Shown piece by piece: positions 53,732 through 62,444 of a stretch of DNA of 64,000 nt. Within the stretch, counting starts at the first letter, position 1; each line of letters starts with the position of its first letter. A program made the translations under genes and the position numbers. Location: contig JBGTBR010000064.1 in NCBI GenBank assembly GCA_041749255.1, positions 1-64,000 on the forward strand, read 5' to 3'. This DNA is from JABDLO01 sp041749255. Lineage in GTDB: Bacteria > Bacteroidota > Bacteroidia > Chitinophagales > Saprospiraceae. Below the pieces are notes generated by a model. The model did no database searches. It was not told the origin of the DNA and was given only the letters and a program-made list of their open reading frames with translations.

Positions 53732-56680
53732 TTATAGTCCAATTTGAAATCCAAAATTAAAACTTCGGACAGGGGGGTACCTGAAATTATCTAAACCCAA
53801 TGAAAAAACATCATTCATAGGACTTATATCCGGATCGAGCCCTGAGTACTTAGTCCATGTTACAAGGTTTATACCATTGACATAGAGTCTCAAACTTCTG
53901 AGGTTAGCTCGTTTAAGCATATGAGCTGGAAAGGTATATCCGATCTGCATATTTCTCAATCGTATGTAATCTCCCCTTTCAATCCACCGGTCTGCAGCCC
54001 GGTCGTTGTCGTTTTGGTTGCTCAATGATATTATGGGCAGGCTTCCTTCAATATTGGTAACCGGGTCAAAGGCATCGACTAGCACTGATGCAAGACGATT
54101 TCTGTCGAGGTGGGTCGACTGCAAATTTCTGCGCGAATCGTTAAAAATATGATTGCCCCATACACCCTGAAAGAAAGCCGATATATCAAATCCTTTAAAA
54201 GATGCAGAATAATTAAAACCAAAAAATCCATCCGGGTGCGGACTGCCAAGTATCCTTCGATCGGCTCCTGATACTCGTCCGTTTCCTGTGAGATCTTCAA
54301 ATTCCATCTGACCGGAATCGGGATTGACGCGATGTACGACCCATCCATAATGTGAAGCAACTGGATGACCAGGTGTTGTGATGGTATTATTGGCTAGTAG
54401 TGTATCTTGAGTAGCACTAAGACTCTTCACTTTATTTTTTATCATGGTAAAATTAAAACCTATTCGCTGCTGGAAATCGGCGGTTCTGGTGATCGTATAG
54501 TTGAAGTCAAATTCTACACCGTTATTAGACATACTACCTACATTAGCCCATGCCGACTCGGGTATACCTGTGAACATAGGCAAAGGAACCTGAATGATCA
54601 TATCTTCTGAAAATCGCATAAAATAATCAGTCGAAATGGTCAATTTACCAGACAATACTTCCAGATCCATACCAATGTTGTATTGCTTTACTCTTTCCCA
54701 TCGAAGATTTTCATTTGGAATGTTTAGAGGGGCTACTCCTGAAATATCGCCCGTAGTCCATGGATACCTGATTTCACTATTTAAAGTGTTTAAAAAAGTA
54801 CCCAGATTTCTTCCCAATTCTCCATATCCACCTCTTATTTTTAGTCGGGTAAGCCAATCTATATTTTTGAGAAATGGCTCTTCCGAAACATTCCATCCTG
54901 CAGAAAAAGAGGGGAAATAACCCCATCTGTTTTGTCTTGAAAAATTAGAGGCACCATCTCGCCGGATACTGGCTGTTATCATGTATTTATCCTGATAATT
55001 GTAATTCACTCGCGCCAATTGAGAGAGCAAGGTCATTTCATTATTTATCCCCGAACCCCTGCTGGAAGTTCCGGTTTGTGGAACTCTGGTTCCCGGCTCC
55101 AGATTTGAACCACTCGATATAGTACCTACATTGGTAGACCTGATAGCGGTAAATCCAGCCATCGCATTGACGCGATGTTTGCCTTGCACTAGATTGTATT
55201 TAAAATAGTTTTCGCTATTAATACTCACCGCTGAATTATTTCTTATGTCAATTTCATAAGAAGTTGAGGTAATAGCTGCCTGTGATTGGGCTATGGGTTC
55301 GTAATATCTTTCGAAGGCATTGTTATTAAAGGTAAGGTTTAGTTCTGATCTGAATTCGAGGTTTTTGACTAAATCCAACTCAGCAAAAATATTGCCCTGT
55401 GCACCAAATCCGTTGGTCACATAGGATCTGTAATCATAGGCCAGTGGATTGGGAAGATTGTTTCCACCTGTTATAAAGGGAAACGGTGACCCCAGACCAT
55501 TTAAATTATTTTCATCATAAATGGGCATTTGCGGTGCTACGGCATAAATATTCATAGGTCTCCTGGCCAAATCGGTTTCGGGTTTTTGCCTATAGAAAAT
55601 ATTCACGGCTTCACCTATTCTCAATCTACCGTGTTTAAAACTCGAGTTTATCCTGAAATTATACCTTTCAAAATCGGCATTGACAAATACCCCTTCTTGT
55701 CTGAGGTAACCCAATCCCATAAAAAAAGAACTGTTTTCACCGCCACCTTGCAGACTTAGATTGTAATTCTGGATTTTTCCATCGATAAATGAAACATCCT
55801 GCCAATCTGTGTCTGTTGCTAATACTTCTTCATTTTGAGTCCAGGCAGGAGGGTTGACTTGAAGAAACCGGGTAGATGAATTAACATAGAGTCTTTTCGT
55901 GTACTCAGCATATTGAGCCGTGTTCATCATTTCAAACCGGTTGGCAACACTTTGTACTCCTGTTTCCATATTAAAGTTGAGTTCAAATCTTTCTTTTTGT
56001 CCGGTACGCGTGGTAATGATGATGACGCCATTGGCCGCTCTTGACCCATAGATGGCTGCTGCAGAAGCATCTTTCAAAACCTGCATACTCTCAATATCAG
56101 CAGGATTCAGATTGCTCAATGCTCCTGTGGTTGTCTGAATACCATCGATTACTACCAGGGGGTTTGGATCACCAAATATAGTGCCGTACCCTCTGACCAG
56201 TACAGTTGGATTTAAACCGGGCTCCGCGGCATTTATAATTTGTACTCCGGACACCCGACCTTGAAGAGCAGTGGCAATATTGGAAGTAGGAATCTTTTGC
56301 ATCTCTTCTACATTGATGATACTTACAGCTCCGGTAACATCTTTCTTTCTAATAGAACCATACCCTATTACAACAACTTCTTCAAGTGTGCTTGATTCAA
56401 TTTCCATTGACACATCAATCCTGTTTTGATCTTCAACTATGATCAATAGGGTTTTGTAGGAAATGTAAGAAAACTCGAGTGTATCTCCCCGTGATACCTG
56501 AATGGAATAATCCCCGTCTATTCCCGAAATGGTGCCGGAAGTGGTACCTCTGACCAGAATATTTACTCCTGGCAATGTCTGATTTTCTTCATCGGTAACC
56601 ACACCCTGAATCATCCTGACTTGACCTGACATGACCGCATGTAAGCCCATGAAAATAAGAATAGTAAAAATTCTATGCAT
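53732..56680 (-). CDS. SusC-like TonB-dependent outer-membrane transporter
   Basis: The start chosen is the ATG at 56678-56680 (MHRIFTILIFMGLHAVMSGQ), which gives a signal peptide; the longer frame adds 27 poor residues. After a CarboxypepD_reg domain (about 22-110, with GVNILVRGTTSGTI), the SusC plug shows VVVIGYGSIRKKDVTGAV and VLKDASAAAIYGSRAANGV. A barrel of about 750 residues follows. It imports oligosaccharides with SusD. A CAAAAATA at 56699-56706 reads TATTTTTG on the minus strand and fits a -7 box, though the -33 is unclear. The 478-bp divergent gap 56681-57158 to GH130 has no gene. Confidence 0.95.
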   Translation of the reverse strand: MHRIFTILIFMGLHAVMSGQVRMIQGVVTDEENQTLPGVNILVRGTTSGTISGIDGDYSIQVSRGDTLEFSYISYKTLLIIVEDQNRIDVSMEIESSTLEEVVVIGYGSIRKKDVTGAVSIINVEEMQKIPTSNIATALQGRVSGVQIINAAEPGLNPTVLVRGYGTIFGDPNPLVVIDGIQTTTGALSNLNPADIESMQVLKDASAAAIYGSRAANGVIIITTRTGQKERFELNFNMETGVQSVANRFEMMNTAQYAEYTKRLYVNSSTRFLQVNPPAWTQNEEVLATDTDWQDVSFIDGKIQNYNLSLQGGGENSSFFMGLGYLRQEGVFVNADFERYNFRINSSFKHGRLRIGEAVNIFYRQKPETDLARRPMNIYAVAPQMPIYDENNLNGLGSPFPFITGGNNLPNPLAYDYRSYVTNGFGAQGNIFAELDLVKNLEFRSELNLTFNNNAFERYYEPIAQSQAAITSTSYEIDIRNNSAVSINSENYFKYNLVQGKHRVNAMAGFTAIRSTNVGTISSGSNLEPGTRVPQTGTSSRGSGINNEMTLLSQLARVNYNYQDKYMITASIRRDGASNFSRQNRWGYFPSFSAGWNVSEEPFLKNIDWLTRLKIRGGYGELGRNLGTFLNTLNSEIRYPWTTGDISGVAPLNIPNENLRWERVKQYNIGMDLEVLSGKLTISTDYFMRFSEDMIIQVPLPMFTGIPESAWANVGSMSNNGVEFDFNYTITRTADFQQRIGFNFTMIKNKVKSLSATQDTLLANNTITTPGHPVASHYGWVVHRVNPDSGQMEFEDLTGNGRVSGADRRILGSPHPDGFFGFNYSASFKGFDISAFFQGVWGNHIFNDSRRNLQSTHLDRNRLASVLVDAFDPVTNIEGSLPIISLSNQNDNDRAADRWIERGDYIRLRNMQIGYTFPAHMLKRANLRSLRLYVNGINLVTWTKYSGLDPDISPMNDVFSLGLDNFRYPPVRSFNFGFQIGL

Positions 56681-57158
56681 TGTAGTATGATTGTAAATCA
56701 AAAATAGTTGCTCTTTCCATTTGCCAGGTGTAAAAACATTTGCAAAAGGTGGATGATTCATCGCGATTTAAATTCAGGCAATTACTCAACTGTTAATCCG
56801 TAAAACAGCAATGTGCATATTTACCCCCAAAGCATTGAAAGGCGCTAATTGTCATACAAAAACTTAATAATGATCTGATTTATCTTATCCAATCATTTCT
56901 TTTTTTTCAGAATTATATAATGACTCGTATATCACAATAAGTGAAAAACCATACAGTATTAGCATAGATAAACTATAAATTGCCAGGTTTAGGATTACGT
57001 TCATTTTTGCAAGTCTTACACCTGTTTAATTTTACCCGTCTAATGCTCAAAATTACACTTAACATATAAAGTATCCCCTTACCATTGTATAAAAAACTGT
57101 ACTGTCTCTAAACCAGGACAGATATATAAATTAGTATTCCTTAATTAAAAGGCAGAGA

Positions 57159-58361
57159 ATGGATACTGTACAATTTGATTCCAGATTGGCTTTGTTGAGA
57201 AGGCATCATTCTGACCTTCTTGAAATGGAGAATGGGCCTTGTATGCAAAATAACGGGGTCATTCAGCGATATATCCATCCTGTGCTGACCGCTGAACACA
57301 TTCCACTTGAATGGCGATATGACCTCAATTCAGTATCCAATCCTTATTTAATGCAAAGGCTAGGTGTTAATTCTGTTTTTAATCCCGGAGCAATAGAGTT
57401 GGAAGGTAAAATTATACTCATTGCAAGAGTGGAGGGCTATGACAGGAAGTCTTTTTTTGCAATTGCTGAAAGCAAAAACGGGTTAAGCGGATTTCGATTT
57501 TGGAAATATCCGGTTATTATTCCTCAATTGGAAAATCCGGATACCAATATGTATGACATGCGTCTGGTGCATCATGAGGATGGATGGATTTATGGACTTT
57601 TTTGCACTGAAAGAAGAGACACGAGGGCTTCCGAACACGATCAATCTGCGGCTATAGCACAATGTGGAATCGTGAGGACTAAAGATCTTAAAGAATGGGA
57701 ACGATTGCCAGATTTGATCACTTCTTTTGGTCAACAAAGAAATGTAGTCTTGCACCCTGAATTTGTAATGGGTAATTACGCGTTTTATACCCGTCCTCAG
57801 GATGGATTTATAGACGCGGGGAAAGGTGGAGGTATTGGTTGGGGATTAAGCGATTCAATCGAAAATGCTGCAATCATAAAACAGAGCATCATAGATCCCA
57901 AAATATACCACACTATCAAGGAAGTAAAAAATGGACTGGGCCCGGCACCCATCAAAACAGAGAAGGGGTGGTTGCACCTGGCACATGGAGTAAGAAATAC
58001 AGCAGCAGGATTGAGATATGTTTTGTATTCTTTTCTATGCGACTTAAAAGACCCTTCAAAGATTATTTATCAGCCGGGTGGTTATTTAATGGCTCCTGAA
58101 GGATTAGAAAGAACCGGGGATGTATCCAATGTTCTTTTTTGTAATGGCTGGGTATGCAAAGAAGGTGGTACTTTGTATATCTATTACGCATCTTCTGATA
58201 CCCGCATCCATATAGCTACTACCACTATAGACAGAATGCTCGATTATGTAGTCCATACTCCTGCTGATTCATTGACCAGTTTTGATGCTACTGGACAACG
58301 CATATCCCTTATCGAAAGGAATCAAAGATATTTAAAAGAAAATTCCAGTAAAACATCCTGA
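57159..58361 (+). CDS. GH130 glycoside phosphorylase (mannosylglucose phosphorylase type)
   Basis: The 400-residue product matches GH130: GVNSVFNPGAIELEGK, ARVEGYDRKSFFAIAES, the catalytic aspartate in NMYDMRL (Asp133), GWIYGLFCTERRD, QQRNVVLHPEFV and YTRPQDGFI. These blocks fit subfamily 1, which phosphorolyses mannosyl-glucose to mannose-1-phosphate. No signal peptide, so it is cytoplasmic. The next gene, a GPH-type transporter, starts 4 bp after its stop, so uptake and phosphorolysis are coupled. A mannose epimerase, which would usually feed it, is not seen nearby. Confidence 0.9.
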   Translation: MDTVQFDSRLALLRRHHSDLLEMENGPCMQNNGVIQRYIHPVLTAEHIPLEWRYDLNSVSNPYLMQRLGVNSVFNPGAIELEGKIILIARVEGYDRKSFFAIAESKNGLSGFRFWKYPVIIPQLENPDTNMYDMRLVHHEDGWIYGLFCTERRDTRASEHDQSAAIAQCGIVRTKDLKEWERLPDLITSFGQQRNVVLHPEFVMGNYAFYTRPQDGFIDAGKGGGIGWGLSDSIENAAIIKQSIIDPKIYHTIKEVKNGLGPAPIKTEKGWLHLAHGVRNTAAGLRYVLYSFLCDLKDPSKIIYQPGGYLMAPEGLERTGDVSNVLFCNGWVCKEGGTLYIYYASSDTRIHIATTTIDRMLDYVVHTPADSLTSFDATGQRISLIERNQRYLKENSSKTS

Positions 58362-58365
58362 GTCT

Positions 58366-59709
58366 ATGCATCAGTATTTGAGCTTACGCGAAAAAATTGG
58401 ATTCAGTATCGGAGAATATAGTGCTTCTGTGGTTTGGGGCAGCCTAATGTTTTTTTTACCTGTATTTTACACAGATACATTTGGTTTGAGTGCGGCAACA
58501 GTAGGCACTATGTTTCTGATTGTGCGTTTATTCGATTCGGTCAATGACCCGGTCATGGGAACCATAGCTGATCATACCCATACCCGTTGGGGAAAATTTC
58601 GGCCATATTTATTGTGGTTTGCTATACCTTATGGTTTGGCTGCCATTCTTATGTTTAGTGTTCCCGACCTTCACTACCAGGGTAAAATAATATATGCTTA
58701 TGTTACCTATACGCTTATGATGATCATTTATACAGCTATCATGATACCTTACAATTCAATGGTCGGAGTCATGAGTCCAAATCCTGACGAAAGAACTTCT
58801 CTTTCGTCTTTAAAATTTGTATTTGCTTATGCTGCTTCCATGTCGGTTCAGGGTTTGGTGATTCCTATGGTAGAATGGCTTGGTAAAGGAGATGATATAC
58901 TCGGTTATCGCTATACCATGACCCTGTTTGGTGTAGTATGCATAGTGTTTTTTATCATTGCTTTCCTGTCTTCAAAGGAGCGGGTTTATCCAGATCCGGC
59001 TCAAAAAACAGATATCAAACAGGACTATAAAAATCTGTTTCAGAACAAAGCCTGGGTGGTACTCATCTTGGTTTCGCTGGGTATTCTGATATATGTTGCC
59101 ATTCGAAGTGCAGTTATTATGTACTATTTTCAGTATTACCTCAATTACAAAGAAGGAGCGGGAATCTTTATGGTAGTGGGTACCATATGTGTGTTATTGG
59201 GCGTGTTTCCGACAAAATACTTATCCAGGCAAATGGGGAAACGAAACTTATTTATAACATGTATGGTGCTGATCAGTATATCGTCAGCATTGTTTTTTTG
59301 GGCAGGTAAGAATATGTTTTGGTTATATGTTTTTCAGATTATTTTTTCTCTGGCGTCCGGACCGACTATGCCATTATTGTGGTCTATGCTGGCCGATGCG
59401 GCAGATTATGGAGAATGGAAATATGGTAGGCGATCTACAGGCCTGGTCTATTCAGCTGCAACTTTTGCACAAAAAGCGGGATTTTCAATTGGTGGAGCGC
59501 TGACTATGTGGATGCTATCGGGTTTTGGTTATGTAGCTAATGCCGTACAGAGTGAAGATACTTTATTGGGTATCAAGTTATCCATGAGTATTCTGCCAGC
59601 TGTGATTGCAGCATTAACCATAGTTGCACTTTTATATTACAATTTGGATCAAAAAAATGTAGAAAAGATCGCCATTTCACTAGAGGAGAAAAGGAATTTA
59701 TACCGTTGA
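58366..59709 (+). CDS. GPH-family (MFS) glycoside symporter
   Basis: The 447-residue inner-membrane protein has about 12 helices and the family start REKIGFSIGEYSASVVWGSL. It has DSVNDPVMGTIADHTHTRWGKFRPY at about 63-90, the loop between helices 2 and 3, then MLADAADYGEWKYGRRSTGL in the second half. The glycoside-pentoside-hexuronide:cation family imports small sugars with Na+ or H+. Its position just after GH130 suggests a mannosyl-disaccharide substrate (inference). Confidence 0.93.
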   Translation: MHQYLSLREKIGFSIGEYSASVVWGSLMFFLPVFYTDTFGLSAATVGTMFLIVRLFDSVNDPVMGTIADHTHTRWGKFRPYLLWFAIPYGLAAILMFSVPDLHYQGKIIYAYVTYTLMMIIYTAIMIPYNSMVGVMSPNPDERTSLSSLKFVFAYAASMSVQGLVIPMVEWLGKGDDILGYRYTMTLFGVVCIVFFIIAFLSSKERVYPDPAQKTDIKQDYKNLFQNKAWVVLILVSLGILIYVAIRSAVIMYYFQYYLNYKEGAGIFMVVGTICVLLGVFPTKYLSRQMGKRNLFITCMVLISISSALFFWAGKNMFWLYVFQIIFSLASGPTMPLLWSMLADAADYGEWKYGRRSTGLVYSAATFAQKAGFSIGGALTMWMLSGFGYVANAVQSEDTLLGIKLSMSILPAVIAALTIVALLYYNLDQKNVEKIAISLEEKRNLYR

Positions 59710-59792
59710 TGTGTAGAGGTGTTTTAGTATTCATTTTTATACATATTTTTTTGATGTTTTAACTTAGCGATCCTATTTGTGTATTCTCCTCA

Positions 59793-60857
59793 ATGATGTT
59801 GACTCTGTACATTATTCTAAAGCAAAAAGAAATCAATATTGTGAAATACAGAAAAATCGTAGTAATAGAAAAAGGTCAGGTGAGTCTGGTAAGTGAGAAA
59901 GGAACTTTTGCCATTCAATCTCCTCATGAAATAATTTGCCGTAATCTCATATCTCATGTAAGTGCCGGTACAGAGTTGGCGTGTATAATGGGTTGGGAAG
60001 ACTGGTTTAATATACCGGGTACTCCAGGTTATACATCTGTGGCGGAAATAGTGGAGACCGGCGATGCCGTTGAAGCTTTTGTAAAGGGTGATATCGTTCT
60101 ATGTTTTGGTCCTCATGCTGAGAAGTTTAAAATAAATATCACCGACAGATGGTCGGGCTTATGTGTTAGGCTTCCATTGGGAATATCTCTTGAAAGAGCA
60201 TCTCTGGCTCATATGGCCAGTATCGCGATGACAGCTATCCGCGTATCAGATATTGAAATCGGCGATACGGTTGCAGTTAGCGGTTTAGGTGCAATTGGAA
60301 ACCTGGCCGGACAATTGGCTCGTCTTCAGGGTGCCGGTGTACTGGGTTTGGATATTCGCCAATCAAGATTATCAATAGCTAAAGAATGTGGTTTGGAATT
60401 TTGCATTAACACTAAAGAGCAGAATATGACGGATGCCGTACTACAATTTACTTCGAAAACCGGCGTATCGACATTTATTGAAGCTAGCGGTCATTCAGGG
60501 GTAACGGCAGAAGCGATCGCTTGCATTTCGCGATATGGAGAGCTCATTGTATTGGGAAGTCCCAGAAATTCCTTTTATACAGATCTGACTCCTTTTTTAC
60601 AGGGGATCCATTTATGGGACAAAGGATCTGTCAGGGTAAAAGGAGCACTGGAATTCATTTATCCAACCCAACCCATTGAATTTGTAAAACATTCTATCGA
60701 AAGAAATATGATCATCATACTCGATTTGATCCAAAAGGGCTCACTTTTAGTCGATCCTCTTATTTCGCACGTTGTGGATCCGAAAGATGCTCAAAGTGCC
60801 TACCTGGGCTTAATGCATCAACCTGATGAGTATATTGGTGTGTTGTTCAAGTGGTAA
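59793..60857 (+). CDS. MDR-superfamily (zinc-type) alcohol dehydrogenase-like protein
   Basis: The 354-residue product has the MDR substrate domain and the Rossmann motif VAVSGLGAIGNLAGQLARLQG near 175. The structural-zinc cysteine cluster is missing and the usual catalytic Cys/His pair is not obvious, so activity as a zinc enzyme is doubtful. It could be a sugar or polyol oxidoreductase. The listed start is the first ATG; a GTG at 59841 would begin just before KYRKIVVIEKG, the likely first strand. It lies 83 bp after the transporter and is followed by a clear terminator. Confidence 0.8.
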   Translation: MMLTLYIILKQKEINIVKYRKIVVIEKGQVSLVSEKGTFAIQSPHEIICRNLISHVSAGTELACIMGWEDWFNIPGTPGYTSVAEIVETGDAVEAFVKGDIVLCFGPHAEKFKINITDRWSGLCVRLPLGISLERASLAHMASIAMTAIRVSDIEIGDTVAVSGLGAIGNLAGQLARLQGAGVLGLDIRQSRLSIAKECGLEFCINTKEQNMTDAVLQFTSKTGVSTFIEASGHSGVTAEAIACISRYGELIVLGSPRNSFYTDLTPFLQGIHLWDKGSVRVKGALEFIYPTQPIEFVKHSIERNMIIILDLIQKGSLLVDPLISHVVDPKDAQSAYLGLMHQPDEYIGVLFKW

Positions 60858-60890
60858 GCTCCCTACAATTTTATATCTCATAAATAAAAT

Positions 60891-60930
60891 AAAGCCGTCT
60901 CCAAACAGGTTGAAAACGGCTTTTCTTTTA
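60891..60930. terminator. Rho-independent terminator, bidirectional
   Basis: AAAGCCGT (60891-60898) pairs perfectly with ACGGCTTT (60916-60923), followed by TTTTCTTTTA. On the minus strand the run after the stem is less strong. It lies between the converging MDR dehydrogenase and SusE/F-like genes and would end the plus-strand GH130 operon. Confidence 0.8.
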
Positions 60931-60946
60931 TCAAAAAACATTAAAG

Positions 60947-62263
60947 CTAATCTTCTACGATCCAGGCATATTCTTCTGTATTAACATCAAATATTACCCT
61001 GATGGTTTTACCCTCGCTTCCAGCTGTTGGGAAGCGGATATTTGAATTACCTCCACATATTAATTCTTCGCCGACTTTTACACCATTTTCCAAAACAGGA
61101 TCTACAACCTTCCTGCCTGTAATACGGCTAAGGGGATCAAAATTCGGACTGGGGGTAAAACCTGGTTCTCTGCCCCAGTCTGCTTGAGTCCAATCATTTG
61201 TATTGACGAATTTCACAGCCCATGCTCCGCAACAAGGTTGAAAATTTTCCCTAATCACCTGGAAGACCCCTGGTTCTATTTCAGTCATTTCCTGAAACCC
61301 AAAACTGCCAGGATCAGCATCATCCAACCTCCAATTAATCCACATTCTACTTCTGTTAAAGTCTACACAAGGATCGGGTTCTTCTATTATCCACTGATAT
61401 TCTTCTGTATTTGCATCAAATATGACACGGATGTTTTTGCCTTCTGAGTCGGCAGTGGGAATCCTGATTACACCATTGCCACCACACACTAGTGTTTCAC
61501 CTACTTTAACACCGTTTTCCAATATGGGATCGATCACCTTTCTTCCAGCTTTTCTGGTAAGTGGATCAAAATTTGGACTGGGTGAAAACCCTTGTTCTCT
61601 TCCCCAATCTACCTGTGTGAAATCGGGAGTATTTACAAACTTAATCGGCCACGCTCCACAACACGGTTGAAAATTCTTTTTTTCTATTTCAAATAGACCA
61701 GGACCAATCCTTGTCATTTCCTCAAAGTCTGAACTGCCGGGATCAGCATCATCAAGCCTCCAGAATATCCACATTTTTTCAGTCTCGTATTCATCACAGG
61801 CATCAGATATGTCCGAAGTTACGGTATAAGCTAGTGTATTTGAATTGAATGTTATGGTTATTTTTTTATTGAGCAATGATTCATCGGTTATAGAGAATTC
61901 TTTGTTTTCTCCACATATAATCTGTCCACCAGCTTCTACTTTTTTAGATGCGGTACCGCTCATCGATGATCCGGTCGATGTAGGATTGTCCCCCCAGGTT
62001 GCATTATTACCACTGCTATTATTTGCAAAAATAAAGTTTATGGATTCTGCTTTCAGTTGAGCAACCTGATATTCCCAATTGTTGCCTCCTGTATTCGTCA
62101 TGTTCGTAAACATGTTCATCGTGTAGTCACCTCTTATAAATATAGATGTGAGATTCAAATCTTCACATGGATCACCCATAGGGGGGTCTTCATCCTTACT
62201 ACATGATACCACTACCAGTACCGGTAAAATAAAAAGCCATAGTGTTTTTTTCATAATTTTCAT
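60947..62263 (-). CDS. SusE/SusF-like surface lipoprotein with duplicated modules
   Basis: The start chosen is the ATG at 62261-62263 (MKIMKKTLWLFILPVLVVVSC), giving a lipoprotein signal; the longer frame has a poor 65-residue leader. After a first module (about 30-150) there are two near-identical modules, each with MWI-WRLDDADPGS, FQPCCGAW, DWGRE, PNFDPL and the late YxWI strand, together spanning about 60950-61790. The design fits SusE/F proteins, which hold starch- or glycan-binding beta-sandwich modules outside the cell. It follows a GH97 gene on the same strand 182 bp away. Which glycan it binds is unknown. Confidence 0.75.
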   Translation of the reverse strand: MKIMKKTLWLFILPVLVVVSCSKDEDPPMGDPCEDLNLTSIFIRGDYTMNMFTNMTNTGGNNWEYQVAQLKAESINFIFANNSSGNNATWGDNPTSTGSSMSGTASKKVEAGGQIICGENKEFSITDESLLNKKITITFNSNTLAYTVTSDISDACDEYETEKMWIFWRLDDADPGSSDFEEMTRIGPGLFEIEKKNFQPCCGAWPIKFVNTPDFTQVDWGREQGFSPSPNFDPLTRKAGRKVIDPILENGVKVGETLVCGGNGVIRIPTADSEGKNIRVIFDANTEEYQWIIEEPDPCVDFNRSRMWINWRLDDADPGSFGFQEMTEIEPGVFQVIRENFQPCCGAWAVKFVNTNDWTQADWGREPGFTPSPNFDPLSRITGRKVVDPVLENGVKVGEELICGGNSNIRFPTAGSEGKTIRVIFDVNTEEYAWIVED

Positions 62264-62444
62264 TTTGTGTCCAATTTTAATTTGATAATATTTTATAACT
62301 GTTTTGTTTTGAAGCCATTCTAAGACAAAGTTATGAGCATTGCTTTCCATGGCGGGGGAATTATTATCCAAAAAGGGTGAAATATGTTCATGGCTTCTGG
62401 AGAAAGGGTACAATAAAATTGCTTCATTATGAAGGCATTGCAAT

